64,000 nucleotides of DNA, taken from Paenibacillus_G elgii_A. GTDB lineage: Bacteria > Bacillota > Bacilli > Paenibacillales > NBRC-103111. Both the position numbers and the translations under genes were made by a program. The stretch is taken from contig JBHJMN010000017.1 in assembly GCA_042219835.1 (NCBI GenBank), forward strand, positions 1 through 64,000, read 5' to 3'. The notes under the pieces were generated by a model. It did not search any database. It was not told the DNA's origin and saw only the letters and a list, made by a program, of their open reading frames with translations. Below, in pieces: positions 21,422 through 31,161 of the stretch (position 1 is its first letter; each line of letters opens with the position of its first letter).

Positions 21422-23616
21422 TATGGATTCGTGCCTCCTGTGCCTGTCGTATTTCCGGCCGGAGGCGTCGCTGCGCCCCCGTTCTGTCCGGTCGGCGGTG
21501 GCGTCGTTCCGCCGCTTCCCTGTTTTGCCGGCTTGCCGTTCGCACCGCCCGTGCCGGAAGCCGGAGTCGCCGGCTGCTCAGTCTTCCCGCCGCCGTTCGT
21601 CCCGGTATCCGCATTAGGTGGCGTATCGGCACCGTTCGACTGAGTCTTGCCGCTTTTTTGATCCTGATAATCCTTATAGGTGATCGTCATCGAATCATTC
21701 TGAATGTTATCCCCGCGAATCTGGATCGTTGCATTTTTGTCCGGCGAAACGACCAGCTTCACTTCAAGCGTTTCCGTCTTGGTCACGTTCGTAAGCTTCT
21801 GGTATTCCGCGTTTTCGACCGCCGCATCGCTCAGGATGACTTTCGCCGTACCTGCCTGCCCTTCCTTGGACGGCTTAATCTGCACGGGCACGGTCATCTG
21901 TCCCGCTTCCGGCGGAAGACCGGAGCTGACGGTCAGCGTAATTTCCGTACCCGGCATTACATCGTCGTCTGGCTCGAACGGAAATTGCTTCGTTACACGG
22001 CCCTTGCTTTGCTTGTAGCTCGGCTGGCGGACAATCCCGTCCTTAGAAAGCTTCAGATCTTTTGCGCTAAGGAGCGTTTTCGCTTCGTTCTCCGTCTTGC
22101 CGATCAGGTTCGGCATCTTGAACGTTTCCCGGCCTTTACTAACGGTCAGCTCGACCTTGACATCGTCCGGAATCGTGTATTCCTCATTGGGCGTAGGCTT
22201 CTGAGACGTCACCGTTTCCGGCTCGGCTTCCAGGAACTTTTGATCGATCTTGATATTATCCGACTTGAAGCCAAGAGAGATCAGCTTTGTTTTGGCGTCC
22301 GCCAGCTTTAGGTTTGTAACATCCGGAATTTTTTTGCTTGTAGGCCCCGCGCTGACAGTCAGCTTGATCACCGTGCCCACGTTAACCTGATTATTCGCCT
22401 GGCTTTGCTGGATGACAATATCTTTCGGCTTTACATCATCATTCTGATAATCCGTTTCCACTTGGAGCTTGCTGTCCTCTAATATTTTCTTAGCTTCGGC
22501 AAGCGGCTTATCCACCACATTCGGGATATCGACCCGTTGCACCGTTAATTTCTGCTGCACGTACTGTACCGCATACCACATCCCGCCGACGAGCGCCATA
22601 AGCACCACGAACCAGACCAACGGCTTGACCCAGCCCTTTTTCTGCTTCTCGGGCGGCGCCGTTTCCTTCGCGCGGGGCGCATCGTCGTCATCTTCCACAA
22701 CGGCGTATTGTCCCGGCCGCAGCGCAGGCATGACCCGCGTCTTTTCCTCATCCAGCTCGTCGTCGTCCAGAAAGTTGACTTTCGGCTCGTTGCGGCGGTG
22801 CGGCAGCAGGCATGACTCGAGGTCACTCAGCATGTCCTTGGCCGAACGGTACCGCTCGGACGTGCTTTTGCGCATCGCGCGCAGAATGATGTTTTCCACG
22901 CTTTGCGGGATGAGCGGATTCACCTTGCGGGGCTCCTCGACATCCTCCTGCAAATGCTTTAATGCTACGCTGATCGGGCTTTCGCCGAGAAACGGCAGCC
23001 GGCCTGTCAGCATCTGGTACATGACAATCCCGAGAGAGTACAAGTCCGATTGCTCGCCTGTCGGGGTCCCTTTGGCATGCTCGGGCGAAAAATAATGAAC
23101 CGAGCCGACGACGGAGCCGGTCTGCGTAATCGTGGAAGAAGTGACGGCGCGGGCGATCCCGAAGTCGGTCACTTTGACGCGGCCGTTTTTGCCGATCAAA
23201 ATATTGTGAGGCTTAATATCCCGATGAATAATTTGATTATGATGCGCGTGATCGAGGGCGTCGCAAATCTGGCTCGCAATATGAACGGCTTCCTCCACCT
23301 GCAGCGGAGCTTTTTCCTTAATCTGCTCGTTCAAGTTCGTTCCCTCGATATACTCCATCACAATGTAATGGATGTCTTCCTCTTGGCCGACGTCGTATAT
23401 GCTGACTACGTTCGGATGCGACAAGGAGGCGGCGGCTTGCGCTTCGCGGCGAAAACGCTGAATGAATTCTTCATCGTGCACGTACTGCTGGCGCAGCACC
23501 TTCACGGCGACATGCCGATGCAATAAAATATCGAGTCCTTTGTATACGATGGCCATTCCGCCGCCGCCGACGCGTCCCAAAACCTCGTAGCGTCCTCCTA
23601 GCTGCTTACCGATCAT
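21421..23616 (-). CDS. prkC: PASTA-domain Ser/Thr protein kinase PrkC
   Basis: 731 residues. A cytosolic kinase domain (1-270) with the glycine loop RVGGGGMAIVY, Lys39 (VAVKV), HRDIKPHN (Asp133) and DFG (151-153). It is followed by a linker, one membrane helix (PLVWFVVLMALVGGMWYAV, about 340) and three extracellular PASTA repeats (starting DIPNVVDKPL, KIPDVTNLKL and KMPNLIGKTE), which bind peptidoglycan fragments. A further beta-rich domain and a Gly/Thr/Pro/Asn-rich tail of about 80 residues, probably wall-spanning, follow. The kinase responds to muropeptides and controls germination and growth; prpC beside it reverses its action. The start at 23616 overlaps its ribosome binding site with the prpC end. 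Confidence 0.97.
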   Translation of the reverse strand: MIGKQLGGRYEVLGRVGGGGMAIVYKGLDILLHRHVAVKVLRQQYVHDEEFIQRFRREAQAAASLSHPNVVSIYDVGQEEDIHYIVMEYIEGTNLNEQIKEKAPLQVEEAVHIASQICDALDHAHHNQIIHRDIKPHNILIGKNGRVKVTDFGIARAVTSSTITQTGSVVGSVHYFSPEHAKGTPTGEQSDLYSLGIVMYQMLTGRLPFLGESPISVALKHLQEDVEEPRKVNPLIPQSVENIILRAMRKSTSERYRSAKDMLSDLESCLLPHRRNEPKVNFLDDDELDEEKTRVMPALRPGQYAVVEDDDDAPRAKETAPPEKQKKGWVKPLVWFVVLMALVGGMWYAVQYVQQKLTVQRVDIPNVVDKPLAEAKKILEDSKLQVETDYQNDDVKPKDIVIQQSQANNQVNVGTVIKLTVSAGPTSKKIPDVTNLKLADAKTKLISLGFKSDNIKIDQKFLEAEPETVTSQKPTPNEEYTIPDDVKVELTVSKGRETFKMPNLIGKTENEAKTLLSAKDLKLSKDGIVRQPSYKQSKGRVTKQFPFEPDDDVMPGTEITLTVSSGLPPEAGQMTVPVQIKPSKEGQAGTAKVILSDAAVENAEYQKLTNVTKTETLEVKLVVSPDKNATIQIRGDNIQNDSMTITYKDYQDQKSGKTQSNGADTPPNADTGTNGGGKTEQPATPASGTGGANGKPAKQGSGGTTPPPTGQNGGAATPPAGNTTGTGGTNP

Positions 23617-23623
23617 TCCTTCC

Positions 23624-24394
23624 TCACCCCGCTTCCCCGTCGTCATGTACCGCCGAACCCGGCCCGTTCTCGATCAGCAGCACCGTTACGTTGTCGTCGC
23701 CCCCGGCATCCAGCGCAGCCTGGACCAAGCGGTCTACCTTGTGCTCCAAGCCGTCCGTCTCCTTCACGGTTTGGAGCATTTGGCCCGGCTCAACCAGGCT
23801 GCTTAGTCCGTCGCTGCACAGCAGCAGCAAGTCGCCGGGTCCCCAACCGATTTCCTGCACGTCCACCTCGATCGTCGGCTCGGTTCCGAGCGCCCGCGTC
23901 AGAACGTTGCGCCGCGGATGGTGGCTCGCTTCCTCGCGGGTGATCTGGCCGCTTTTAACCAGTTCGTTCACGAGCGAATGATCCTCCGTTAACTGCTCGA
24001 TCTGCCCGTCGTGAATCCGGTATACGCGGCTGTCGCCGATATGCGCGATAACGGCCCGCTCGTCGTTCGCCAGCACGGCAACGACGGTCGTCCCCATCCC
24101 GTGGTAATTTTCGCGTCCGGACGCAAATTCGAAAATATTATCGTTGGCGGCTTCGACCGCTTCCTTCAATTTATGCTGCCGCTCCTTGGACGACCGGTTC
24201 GGGTCCAAGGACTTCACCTGCAGCGGGATAAGCTCCACCGCCATTTGACTTGCGATATCTCCAGCCTGGTGGCCTCCCATGCCGTCTGCGACAATGGCGA
24301 GGGTCCAGCCGTTCAAGCCCTCTTGAACGGCTGCGCGGTCCTCATTGACCGCACGCACCCGGCCGATATCGGATTGATAAGCCAATCTCAGCAT
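23624..24394 (-). CDS. prpC: PP2C-type Ser/Thr phosphatase PrpC
   Basis: 256 residues of the PPM/Stp1 family: VRAVNEDRAAV, VADGMGGHQAGDIAS (metal Asp), AHIGDSRVYRI, TEDHSLVNELV, LLLCSDGLSSLV and the last metal Asp in AGGDDNVTVLLI. It dephosphorylates targets of PrkC and the kinase itself. I start at ATG 24394 (MLRLAYQSD) because AGGTGA lies 8 bases before it; a GTG at 24406 that overlaps the rlmN stop is the alternative. Confidence 0.96.
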   Translation of the reverse strand: MLRLAYQSDIGRVRAVNEDRAAVQEGLNGWTLAIVADGMGGHQAGDIASQMAVELIPLQVKSLDPNRSSKERQHKLKEAVEAANDNIFEFASGRENYHGMGTTVVAVLANDERAVIAHIGDSRVYRIHDGQIEQLTEDHSLVNELVKSGQITREEASHHPRRNVLTRALGTEPTIEVDVQEIGWGPGDLLLLCSDGLSSLVEPGQMLQTVKETDGLEHKVDRLVQAALDAGGDDNVTVLLIENGPGSAVHDDGEAG

Positions 24395-24402
24395 CGCTTG
24401 CT

Positions 24403-25488
24403 TCACCTCGCACCCGACTCCATATGCTTCGCCCGCAGCTGCCCGCAGGCGGCCGCGATATCGCTACCCTGCTCCCGGCGTATGGTGGCGTTGATTTTGT
24501 TTCGTTCCAGAATGCGTTGGAACGTGAAGATATCATTCCGGGGCGTACGCACATAGTCGCGCTCGGAAACGAAATTAACAGGAATCAAGTTCACGTGCGC
24601 CATCGGAAAAGCTTTTAATACTTTCGCCAGCTCCTCCGCGTGCTCGGCCTGATCGTTTACGCCGCCCATCAGCGCGTATTCGAACGTAATACGCCGTCCT
24701 GTTTTTGCGACGTAATATTGACAGGCTTCGATCAGCTCGGCAAACGGGTACCGGCGGTTGACTGGCATCAGCTTGGAACGCAGCGCATCGTTCGGCGCAT
24801 GGATCGAAATCGCCAGATTGATCTGCGTATCCTCGTCGGCAAACCGGTAAATGTTCGGAACGATGCCGCTGGTCGACACGGTAATGTGCCGCTGGCCGAT
24901 ATTCAGCCCCTTCGGATGGATCATCACCTTGAGAAACTTCATCACCGCGTCGTAATTCTCGAACGGCTCGCCGATTCCCATGATGACGATGCTGCTGACC
25001 CGCTCCTGCGTTTCGTCCAAAAGCTGCTGCGCCTTGACCACCTGGGCGATGATCTCGCCGGACGTCAAATTCCGCTTCAATCCGCCGAGCGTCGAGGCGC
25101 AGAACGTACAGCCGACCCTGCAGCCGACCTGCGTCGTTACGCAGATGCTGTTGCCGTAGCTGTGCTTCATGATGACCGTTTCGATGGCATTCTCGTCGCT
25201 AAGCTCGAACAAAAACTTGACGGTCCCGTCCTTCGAACGGTAATGCGCCACTTCCGTGAGCGTGACGAAGTCGAACTGCTCCTTAAGCCGGTCCCGGAGC
25301 GATTTTGGCAGATTCGTCATCTCGTCGAAGCTTGAAACTCTTTTCACATACAGCCAATCGAAAATTTGGCCGGCGCGAAAGCCCGCCTCACCGTTGTCCT
25401 TGACCCATTGCTGCCAATCCTCCAGAGTAAAGTCGTAGACGTACGGCTTTTCGTTTTTCGGCTGCCATCTGCTTTCTATTTCATTCAT
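24403..25488 (-). CDS. rlmN: 23S rRNA (A2503-C2)/tRNA (A37-C2) methyltransferase RlmN
   Basis: 361 residues, a radical SAM enzyme. The iron-sulphur motif CRVGCTFC (CxxxCxxC) lies in VTTQVGCRVGCTFCASTLGG. MGIGEPFENYD and the N-terminal accessory domain (RAGQIFDWLYVKRV) are conserved, and the C-terminal methyl-accepting Cys is in DIAAACGQL. It methylates A2503 of 23S rRNA and A37 of some tRNAs. It lies between rsmB and prpC as in B. subtilis. A 93-base gap to rsmB shows no clear terminator. Confidence 0.97.
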   Translation of the reverse strand: MNEIESRWQPKNEKPYVYDFTLEDWQQWVKDNGEAGFRAGQIFDWLYVKRVSSFDEMTNLPKSLRDRLKEQFDFVTLTEVAHYRSKDGTVKFLFELSDENAIETVIMKHSYGNSICVTTQVGCRVGCTFCASTLGGLKRNLTSGEIIAQVVKAQQLLDETQERVSSIVIMGIGEPFENYDAVMKFLKVMIHPKGLNIGQRHITVSTSGIVPNIYRFADEDTQINLAISIHAPNDALRSKLMPVNRRYPFAELIEACQYYVAKTGRRITFEYALMGGVNDQAEHAEELAKVLKAFPMAHVNLIPVNFVSERDYVRTPRNDIFTFQRILERNKINATIRREQGSDIAAACGQLRAKHMESGAR

Positions 25489-25581
25489 GTATGCATCACA
25501 ACCTGTTTAGTCTATAGTGAAGCCCTTTTGGGGGACATTCCACCAAAAAAGCCACGTTTTATTTTACCACATTTTGCGGTT

Positions 25582-27066
25582 CTATGCTCGCTTGCGCATC
25601 CGGGCGATAAAAAAGCCGTCCGAGCCGTAATCGTACGGCATGATCCGCACCGCAGCGAGCCCCTCGTCCAACCGGTCCTTAAGCGTCTCCGGCACCTCGG
25701 GCAGATCCGGCGCAAACGAAGCATGACGTTCCAAAAATTCGCGGATCATGTCTTCGTTCTCGGCTTTCTCGACCGTGCACGTGCTGTACACCAGCACGCC
25801 GCCCGGCTTCAGCAGCGGGTGCACCGCCTCCAGCAGTTCCCGCTGGATATCGCATATGTCCGCCAGCTCCGCTTCGCTCTTGCTCCACTTCATGTCCGGC
25901 TTCCGCCGGATGACGCCAAGCCCCGAGCAGGGGGCGTCGAGCAGGATGCGGTCGAAGCTTTCCGGGGCAAAACGCTCCGCCAACCGGCGCGCATCGGCCG
26001 TCAGCGTCCGAATCGACCGCAGCGCGAGGCGCTCCGCCTGCTCCTCGATGAGCTTCCGCTTATGCTCGTGCACGTCGCAAGCGACGATTTCGCCGCGGTC
26101 GCCCATCTTTTCCGCAAGGTGCGTCGTCTTGCCGCCGGGCGCGGCGCAGCAGTCCAGCACCCGCTCGCCCGGCTGCGGGTCCACCCATTCCGCGACGAGC
26201 ATGGAGCTCTCGTCCTGGACCGAATACAGGCCCGCCGCATAGTCCGGCGCGAGGGCCATATTACCGCCGCCGCGCACGATCACGCCGGCGGGCGCAACGG
26301 CGGAGGGCTCCGCTTCGAGCCCTCCTTGCCGCAGCCGCTCGGCCAGCTCGCCCGAGCCGAGCTTCAGCGCATTCGCGCGAAGGCTCACGCGCGGCGGCGT
26401 GTTATTGGCCTCGCAGAGCCGTTCGGCCGTCTGCTCGCCGAACTCGCGGACCCAGCGCTGCACCAGCCACTCCGGGTGCGACTGCGCAAGTGCAATGCGC
26501 CGCTCGGCCGGCAGCCCGGCGGGCAGGACGAGCTCGCTTTTGCTGCGGAGCACGCTGCGCAGCACGCCATTGACCATGCCGGAGATGCCTTGGTGGCCAT
26601 GGCGCTTCGCGATATTGACCGCCTCGTTGACGACCGCATGGTCCGGAATCCGGTCCAAATAGTGCAATTGGTAAAAGCTCAGCCGCAGCAGGTTGCGAAC
26701 CCACGGCTGCAGCTTCGCCAGTCCTTTGCTGACGAACCTCTCCAGGAAAAAGTCGATCGTACCGAGCCGCTGCACCGTTCCGTATACGATTTCCGTCGCG
26801 AGCCCCGCGTCCGGCTTGTCCAGCTTGTACTTTTGCAGTGTCTGGTTGAGCAGCAAATTGCTGTACGAACGATCCTGCTCGATCCGCACCAGCACGGCAA
26901 GCGCCGCTTCCCTGGCCGAGCCTTGAACCGGGCCTTTGCTTGACCGGGGAACATTCCCCGGACGGCTCCCCCGGTCTCTGCCCGAAGCCGCGCCACCGAT
27001 ACGTTTGCCTCCTGCCGCTCCCGCCTGCTTGGTCCGTCCGGAGGACGGTTGATTCGTTTCGCTCAT
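25582..27066 (-). CDS. rsmB: 16S rRNA (cytosine-967-C5)-methyltransferase RsmB
   Basis: 494 residues. After a Ser/Gly/Arg-rich head (about 50 residues) comes a NusB-like RNA-binding domain (AREAALAVLVRIEQDRSY to about 190) and a Rossmann methyltransferase: DCCAAPGGKTTHLAEKMG (SAM), DAPCSGLGVIRRKPD and YSTCTVEKAEN carry the two cysteines of m5C enzymes. It modifies C967 of 16S rRNA. The basic disordered head is longer than in E. coli. It follows fmt after 54 bases. Confidence 0.95.
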   Translation of the reverse strand: MSETNQPSSGRTKQAGAAGGKRIGGAASGRDRGSRPGNVPRSSKGPVQGSAREAALAVLVRIEQDRSYSNLLLNQTLQKYKLDKPDAGLATEIVYGTVQRLGTIDFFLERFVSKGLAKLQPWVRNLLRLSFYQLHYLDRIPDHAVVNEAVNIAKRHGHQGISGMVNGVLRSVLRSKSELVLPAGLPAERRIALAQSHPEWLVQRWVREFGEQTAERLCEANNTPPRVSLRANALKLGSGELAERLRQGGLEAEPSAVAPAGVIVRGGGNMALAPDYAAGLYSVQDESSMLVAEWVDPQPGERVLDCCAAPGGKTTHLAEKMGDRGEIVACDVHEHKRKLIEEQAERLALRSIRTLTADARRLAERFAPESFDRILLDAPCSGLGVIRRKPDMKWSKSEAELADICDIQRELLEAVHPLLKPGGVLVYSTCTVEKAENEDMIREFLERHASFAPDLPEVPETLKDRLDEGLAAVRIMPYDYGSDGFFIARMRKRA

Positions 27067-27120
27067 AATTCCTCCGCTTTTCTTCTATAGCTCACAGCAT
27101 CTCACAGCGCAAGCGCCCGA

Positions 27121-28068
27121 CTATGTCCCAAGCACAGTACCCGGTACCAGCTGTCCGCTTCGCGCGAACGCGGCGGCGTCCATGGCCTTCTTGCCAGCCG
27201 GCTGCAGCTCCGTGATCCGCAGCACGCCTTTTCCGGCAGCCACGGCGATTCCCCGTTCTCCCTCTTCCAGCACGGTGCCCGGCTGTACGCCGTCAGGCGC
27301 CCGATCCGACTCGGCGGGCTTGGCGCACGTCCATATTTTAAATACTTCGCCGTTCCACAGCGTGTAAGCTCCCGGACGGGGATGCAGCCCCCGCACCAGA
27401 TTCCACAGCTGCTCCGCCGGCTTTGTCCAATCGATAAGTTCCTGCTCGCGGGTAATATTGGGCGAGTATACCGCCTCCGCATCGTTCTGCGGCACGGCCT
27501 GCACACGGCCCGCCAACAAATCCGGCAGCGTCCGCTCCAGCAGCTCCGCTCCGGCCAGGCTCAGCTTATCGAACATCGTGCCGGTCGTATCGCTATCCTC
27601 GATCGGCACCTCGATTTTGCTGATCATGTCGCCGGTATCCAGGCCTTCCGCCATGTACATGATCGTGACGCCGGTGACGGCGTCGCCGTTCATCACGGCG
27701 TAATGGATCGGCGCCCCGCCGCGGTATTTGGGGAGCAGCGATGCATGAATATTAATACAGCCCAGCTTCGGCAGTTCGAGTACCGATTTTGGCAAAATTT
27801 GTCCGAAAGCCGCTGTCACGATCAGATCCGGCTGCAGAGCGCGGATCGCTTCCACAGACTCCGGGCGGCGCAGCCGTTCCGGCTGAAGCACGGGCAAGCC
27901 GTGCTTCTCCGCCTCGACCTTGACGGGGGTGGGCGTCAGTACACGCTTGCGCCCGACCGGACGGTCCGGCTGCGTAACGACCGCGACGACCTCCAGATTT
28001 TTATCGTTCAGCAGCGTCTGCAGAGACGGCACGGCGAAATCCGGCGTGCCCATAAAAATCACTCTCAT
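27121..28068 (-). CDS. fmt: Methionyl-tRNA formyltransferase
   Basis: 315 residues. It transfers a formyl group from 10-formyl-THF to initiator Met-tRNA. MGTPDFAVP at the N-terminus, the catalytic Asn-His-Asp set in INIHASLLPKYRGGAPI and MAEGLDTGDMI, and the C-terminal OB domain (LHPRPGAYTLWNG) are complete. The ATG overlaps the def stop by four bases (ATGA), coupling formylation with its reversal. Confidence 0.98.
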   Translation of the reverse strand: MRVIFMGTPDFAVPSLQTLLNDKNLEVVAVVTQPDRPVGRKRVLTPTPVKVEAEKHGLPVLQPERLRRPESVEAIRALQPDLIVTAAFGQILPKSVLELPKLGCINIHASLLPKYRGGAPIHYAVMNGDAVTGVTIMYMAEGLDTGDMISKIEVPIEDSDTTGTMFDKLSLAGAELLERTLPDLLAGRVQAVPQNDAEAVYSPNITREQELIDWTKPAEQLWNLVRGLHPRPGAYTLWNGEVFKIWTCAKPAESDRAPDGVQPGTVLEEGERGIAVAAGKGVLRITELQPAGKKAMDAAAFARSGQLVPGTVLGT

Positions 28069-28547
28069 GCGTCATCACGATCCTGTTGCTCGCTGCGATA
28101 CATTTTTTCCGCCAAGTCCGTATACAGCACCCCGTTTAAATGATCTACCTCATGCTGAATGCAGCGGGCCAGCAGCTCGGTCCCTTCGATGACGATCTCC
28201 TCGCCGTTGCGGTTCAGACCTTTCACCTTCACATGGGCAGCCCGCTTCACATCCCCCGTATATCCGGGAATGCTTAAGCAGCCCTCCGGTCCGAACTGCT
28301 CCCCTTCCCGCTCGATGATCTCCGGATTGATCAGTTCGATCAAGCCGTGCTCGTCGCCGACGTCCATGACGATGACCCGCTTGAGAATACCGATCTGCGG
28401 CGCGGCCAGTCCTACGCCCTCTGCATCGTACATCGTATCCGCCATGTCGTTCAGCAGCTTATGAATGTTCGGCGTAATTTTAGGAACGGGCTTGCATTTT
28501 TCGCGCAGCACCGGGTCCGGGTCCTTCACGATGATTTTGATTGCCAT
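28065..28547 (-). CDS. def: Peptide deformylase
   Basis: 160 residues, with the three family motifs GVGLAAPQIG, EGCLSIPG and QHEVDHLNG (metal ligands Cys, His, His, and the catalytic Glu). It removes the N-formyl group from nascent proteins. It starts at MAIKIIVKDPDPVL (28547), with AAGGAAGGTG upstream; the longer frame to 28610 has no site. It has priA upstream and fmt downstream, the common Firmicute order. Confidence 0.97.
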   Translation of the reverse strand: MAIKIIVKDPDPVLREKCKPVPKITPNIHKLLNDMADTMYDAEGVGLAAPQIGILKRVIVMDVGDEHGLIELINPEIIEREGEQFGPEGCLSIPGYTGDVKRAAHVKVKGLNRNGEEIVIEGTELLARCIQHEVDHLNGVLYTDLAEKMYRSEQQDRDDA

Positions 28548-28649
28548 GATAAGCACCTTCCTTTTCATTTCAAGAGAATGAACCGGCTTTTCTGCAGCCG
28601 GCTGACACATTATGTATATTCCGGCCGCATGGACCGGTTGACAGCTTCG

Positions 28650-31154
28650 TTACATTAACACTTGGGGATCGACATCAATCGCCACCGTCAGCTTGTGCTG
28701 CTTCACGGTATCGTCAAGCACGGCGGCCGCTTTCTGGACCAAGGCGGAGATGTCCGTCTCCCCCCGATATTTTATCATGCATTGAAACCGATATCTATCT
28801 TTAATCCTTGAAATCGGCGAAGCGACGGGCCCCAGCACCTCAAGCTCGGTTCCGTCCGCTTGCATCGTCTGGGCCAGCTCCTTCAGACGGGAAGCGAGCA
28901 TTTCGCCCGCACGCAGCAGCAGCTGCACCTGCTCGTGCGACAGCGTAATCAAGACGAGCCGGTGGAACGGCGGGTAACTGTGCAGCTTGCGCATCAGCAT
29001 CTCCTTGCGCATAAAGCCCATATAATCATGCTTGCTCGCGCTCATAATGCTGTAGTGCTCCGGCGTGTACGTTTGCACGAACACCTCGCCGGGCAGTTCG
29101 TGCCGTCCGGCGCGTCCCGCCACCTGCGTCAGCAGCTGGAATGACCGTTCGGCCGCGCGAAAATCGGGCAGGTTCAGAACAGAATCGGCAGCGAGCGCGC
29201 CGACAAGCGTCACATAGGGGAAATCAAGCCCCTTGGCGACCATCTGCGTGCCGAGCAGCACGTCAGCCTGACGATTCCGGAACATCCCGAGCCATTTTTC
29301 GTGCGAGCCCTTTTCCGTCGTCGTGTCCACATCCATGCGAATGACGCGAATGCCGGGAAACAGCTTGCCAAGCTCCTCCTCGACCCGCTGCGTTCCCGTG
29401 CCGAAGTGACGGATATGCTCACTGCCGCAGTCCGGGCAGACCGCCAATTCACGCTCCGCGTAGCCGCAGTAATGACAACGGATCGCCTTGGAGCTTTGAT
29501 GGTAGGTCAGCGAGATATCGCAATGCGGACAATCGGCGACATAGCCGCAGGTGCGGCACATGACGAACGTGGCGTACCCGCGCCGGTTCAGCAGCAGGAC
29601 GACCTGTTCCTTCTTGTGTAACCGATCTTCGATCGCTTTATACAAGGCGCGGCTGAACATCGACCGGTTGCCGCTTTTCAGTTCCTCACGCATATCAATG
29701 ATATTCACCGGCGGCAGCGGCCTTCCCTCGACGCGCGAAGGCATGGAAAGCAATTCGAATGCCGGCCGATCGGGGGTTGCCGATGCGGCGGCTTCAACGG
29801 AGGTCCGGTACATGCTTTCCAGCGATGGGGTAGCGGAGCCCAGCACGACCGAGGCCCCGTGTTCGCCCGCCCGAGCGATCGCCACGTCTCGGGCATGATA
29901 TTTCGGACTTTCTTCTTGCTTATAGGTCGATTCGTGTTCTTCGTCAATAATCATGAGTCCGATATTCGTAAAAGGCGCGAAAATCGCCGAGCGCGCGCCG
30001 ATCACGACGCTGACTTCCCGGCGCACGATTTTGCGCCATTCGTCATAGCGTTCGCCGTTAGAGAGACGGCTGTGCAGCACGGCGACCCGGTTGCCGAACC
30101 TTCCTTTGAACCGCTCGACCATCTGAGGCGTAAGCGAAATTTCCGGGACAAGCACGATCGCTTCGCGGCCTTGATCCAAGCAGGATTGAATCGACTGGAG
30201 ATACACCTCCGTCTTGCCGCTGCCGGTCACCCCGTGCAGTAAAAAGACGCGCGGCGTCCGTCCTTGCACCGCCTCTCTGATCCGTTCGAACACTGATTGC
30301 TGTTCGGGCATCAGCGGGAGCGGCGAGGTCGGCTTGAAAGTCCGCGACGCATAGGGATCGCGCTGCACTTCGGTCTCCTCCAGCCGAAGCCAGCCTCGTT
30401 CGGCGAGCCCCTTGACCGCCGCGGCGGTGATTTGCAGCTTCGTCAGCAGCTCCGTCAGCTTGATCGGCTTGGGATGCTCATGCAGAAAAGCGAGCACCTG
30501 CTTTTGCTTGGCCGCACGGGCTGGCAGCTCAGCTTGCCACGCTTCCAACTGGTCGGGATCGTTCGGCGGAAACACATAAAGCGCTTTTTTCGCGGACATC
30601 CGGTCTTTGACCATTTGAATTTCCGTCAGCCGACCGTCATCCATCAGCTGCTTGATCAGCGCGCCTTTTTCCGGGAAGGCTTGCAGCAGCGATTCCAGCT
30701 CGACCGATTCGCGCCTGCGGACATAAACGAGGATTTCTTCCTGCTCGGGGAGGAGCAGAGGCAGCAGCTCCGGCTGCTTTTCTTTGGTCTCTTGGTCATC
30801 GGCCGCCTTCACATGCCGTTCGTATTTGGCCTTCAGCGCACCGGGGATCATCGCTTGCAGCGCAATCATTTCGTGGCAAAGGTACGTGCGGCTAATCCAG
30901 CGGCCCAGCTTCACCAGCTCGGGGGTTAGCGGAGGAGTGACGTCCAATGTTTGGCGGATCGGCTTCAGCTTCTCCGGGTCGAGGTCCGTTCCGTCGTGAA
31001 GCTCCACGACAAACCCTTGTACGGTCCGCGGACCGAAGGGAACGCCTACACGGCTCCCCACGGCGATGTAATCCCGCATCGTTTCCGGCACTATATAGTC
31101 AAATGCCCGGTTCGTAGGCCGGGCCGGGACATCCACAATGACTTTGGCGTACAT
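28650..31154 (-). CDS. priA: Primosomal protein N' (replication restart helicase PriA)
   Basis: 834 residues. The N-terminal 3'-DNA-binding domain (AKVIVDVPARPTNRAFDY) is followed by the helicase core with LHGVTGSGKTEVY (Walker A), IIDEEHESTYKQ (DEEH) and GSATPSLE. The zinc-binding insert has four CxxC pairs between CRTCGYVADCPHC and CPDCGSEH, and the C-terminal lobe has QVAGRAGR. It reloads the replisome at stalled forks. The ATG at 31154 has GGGGAGATG upstream; it starts 7 bases after the coaBC stop. Confidence 0.97.
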   Translation of the reverse strand: MYAKVIVDVPARPTNRAFDYIVPETMRDYIAVGSRVGVPFGPRTVQGFVVELHDGTDLDPEKLKPIRQTLDVTPPLTPELVKLGRWISRTYLCHEMIALQAMIPGALKAKYERHVKAADDQETKEKQPELLPLLLPEQEEILVYVRRRESVELESLLQAFPEKGALIKQLMDDGRLTEIQMVKDRMSAKKALYVFPPNDPDQLEAWQAELPARAAKQKQVLAFLHEHPKPIKLTELLTKLQITAAAVKGLAERGWLRLEETEVQRDPYASRTFKPTSPLPLMPEQQSVFERIREAVQGRTPRVFLLHGVTGSGKTEVYLQSIQSCLDQGREAIVLVPEISLTPQMVERFKGRFGNRVAVLHSRLSNGERYDEWRKIVRREVSVVIGARSAIFAPFTNIGLMIIDEEHESTYKQEESPKYHARDVAIARAGEHGASVVLGSATPSLESMYRTSVEAAASATPDRPAFELLSMPSRVEGRPLPPVNIIDMREELKSGNRSMFSRALYKAIEDRLHKKEQVVLLLNRRGYATFVMCRTCGYVADCPHCDISLTYHQSSKAIRCHYCGYAERELAVCPDCGSEHIRHFGTGTQRVEEELGKLFPGIRVIRMDVDTTTEKGSHEKWLGMFRNRQADVLLGTQMVAKGLDFPYVTLVGALAADSVLNLPDFRAAERSFQLLTQVAGRAGRHELPGEVFVQTYTPEHYSIMSASKHDYMGFMRKEMLMRKLHSYPPFHRLVLITLSHEQVQLLLRAGEMLASRLKELAQTMQADGTELEVLGPVASPISRIKDRYRFQCMIKYRGETDISALVQKAAAVLDDTVKQHKLTVAIDVDPQVLM

Positions 31155-31161
31155 TCGTCGG

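Noticed and set aside
25489..25581. Possible terminator between rsmB and rlmN
   Set aside because: The pairing (GGTGG with CCCCC, plus flanking AAAA/TTTT) is weak and no proper T-run follows.
25366..26943. 525-codon plus-strand ORF
   Set aside because: It lies antisense to rsmB; long open frames opposite GC-rich genes are common, and the product is Arg/His/Gln-rich without motifs.
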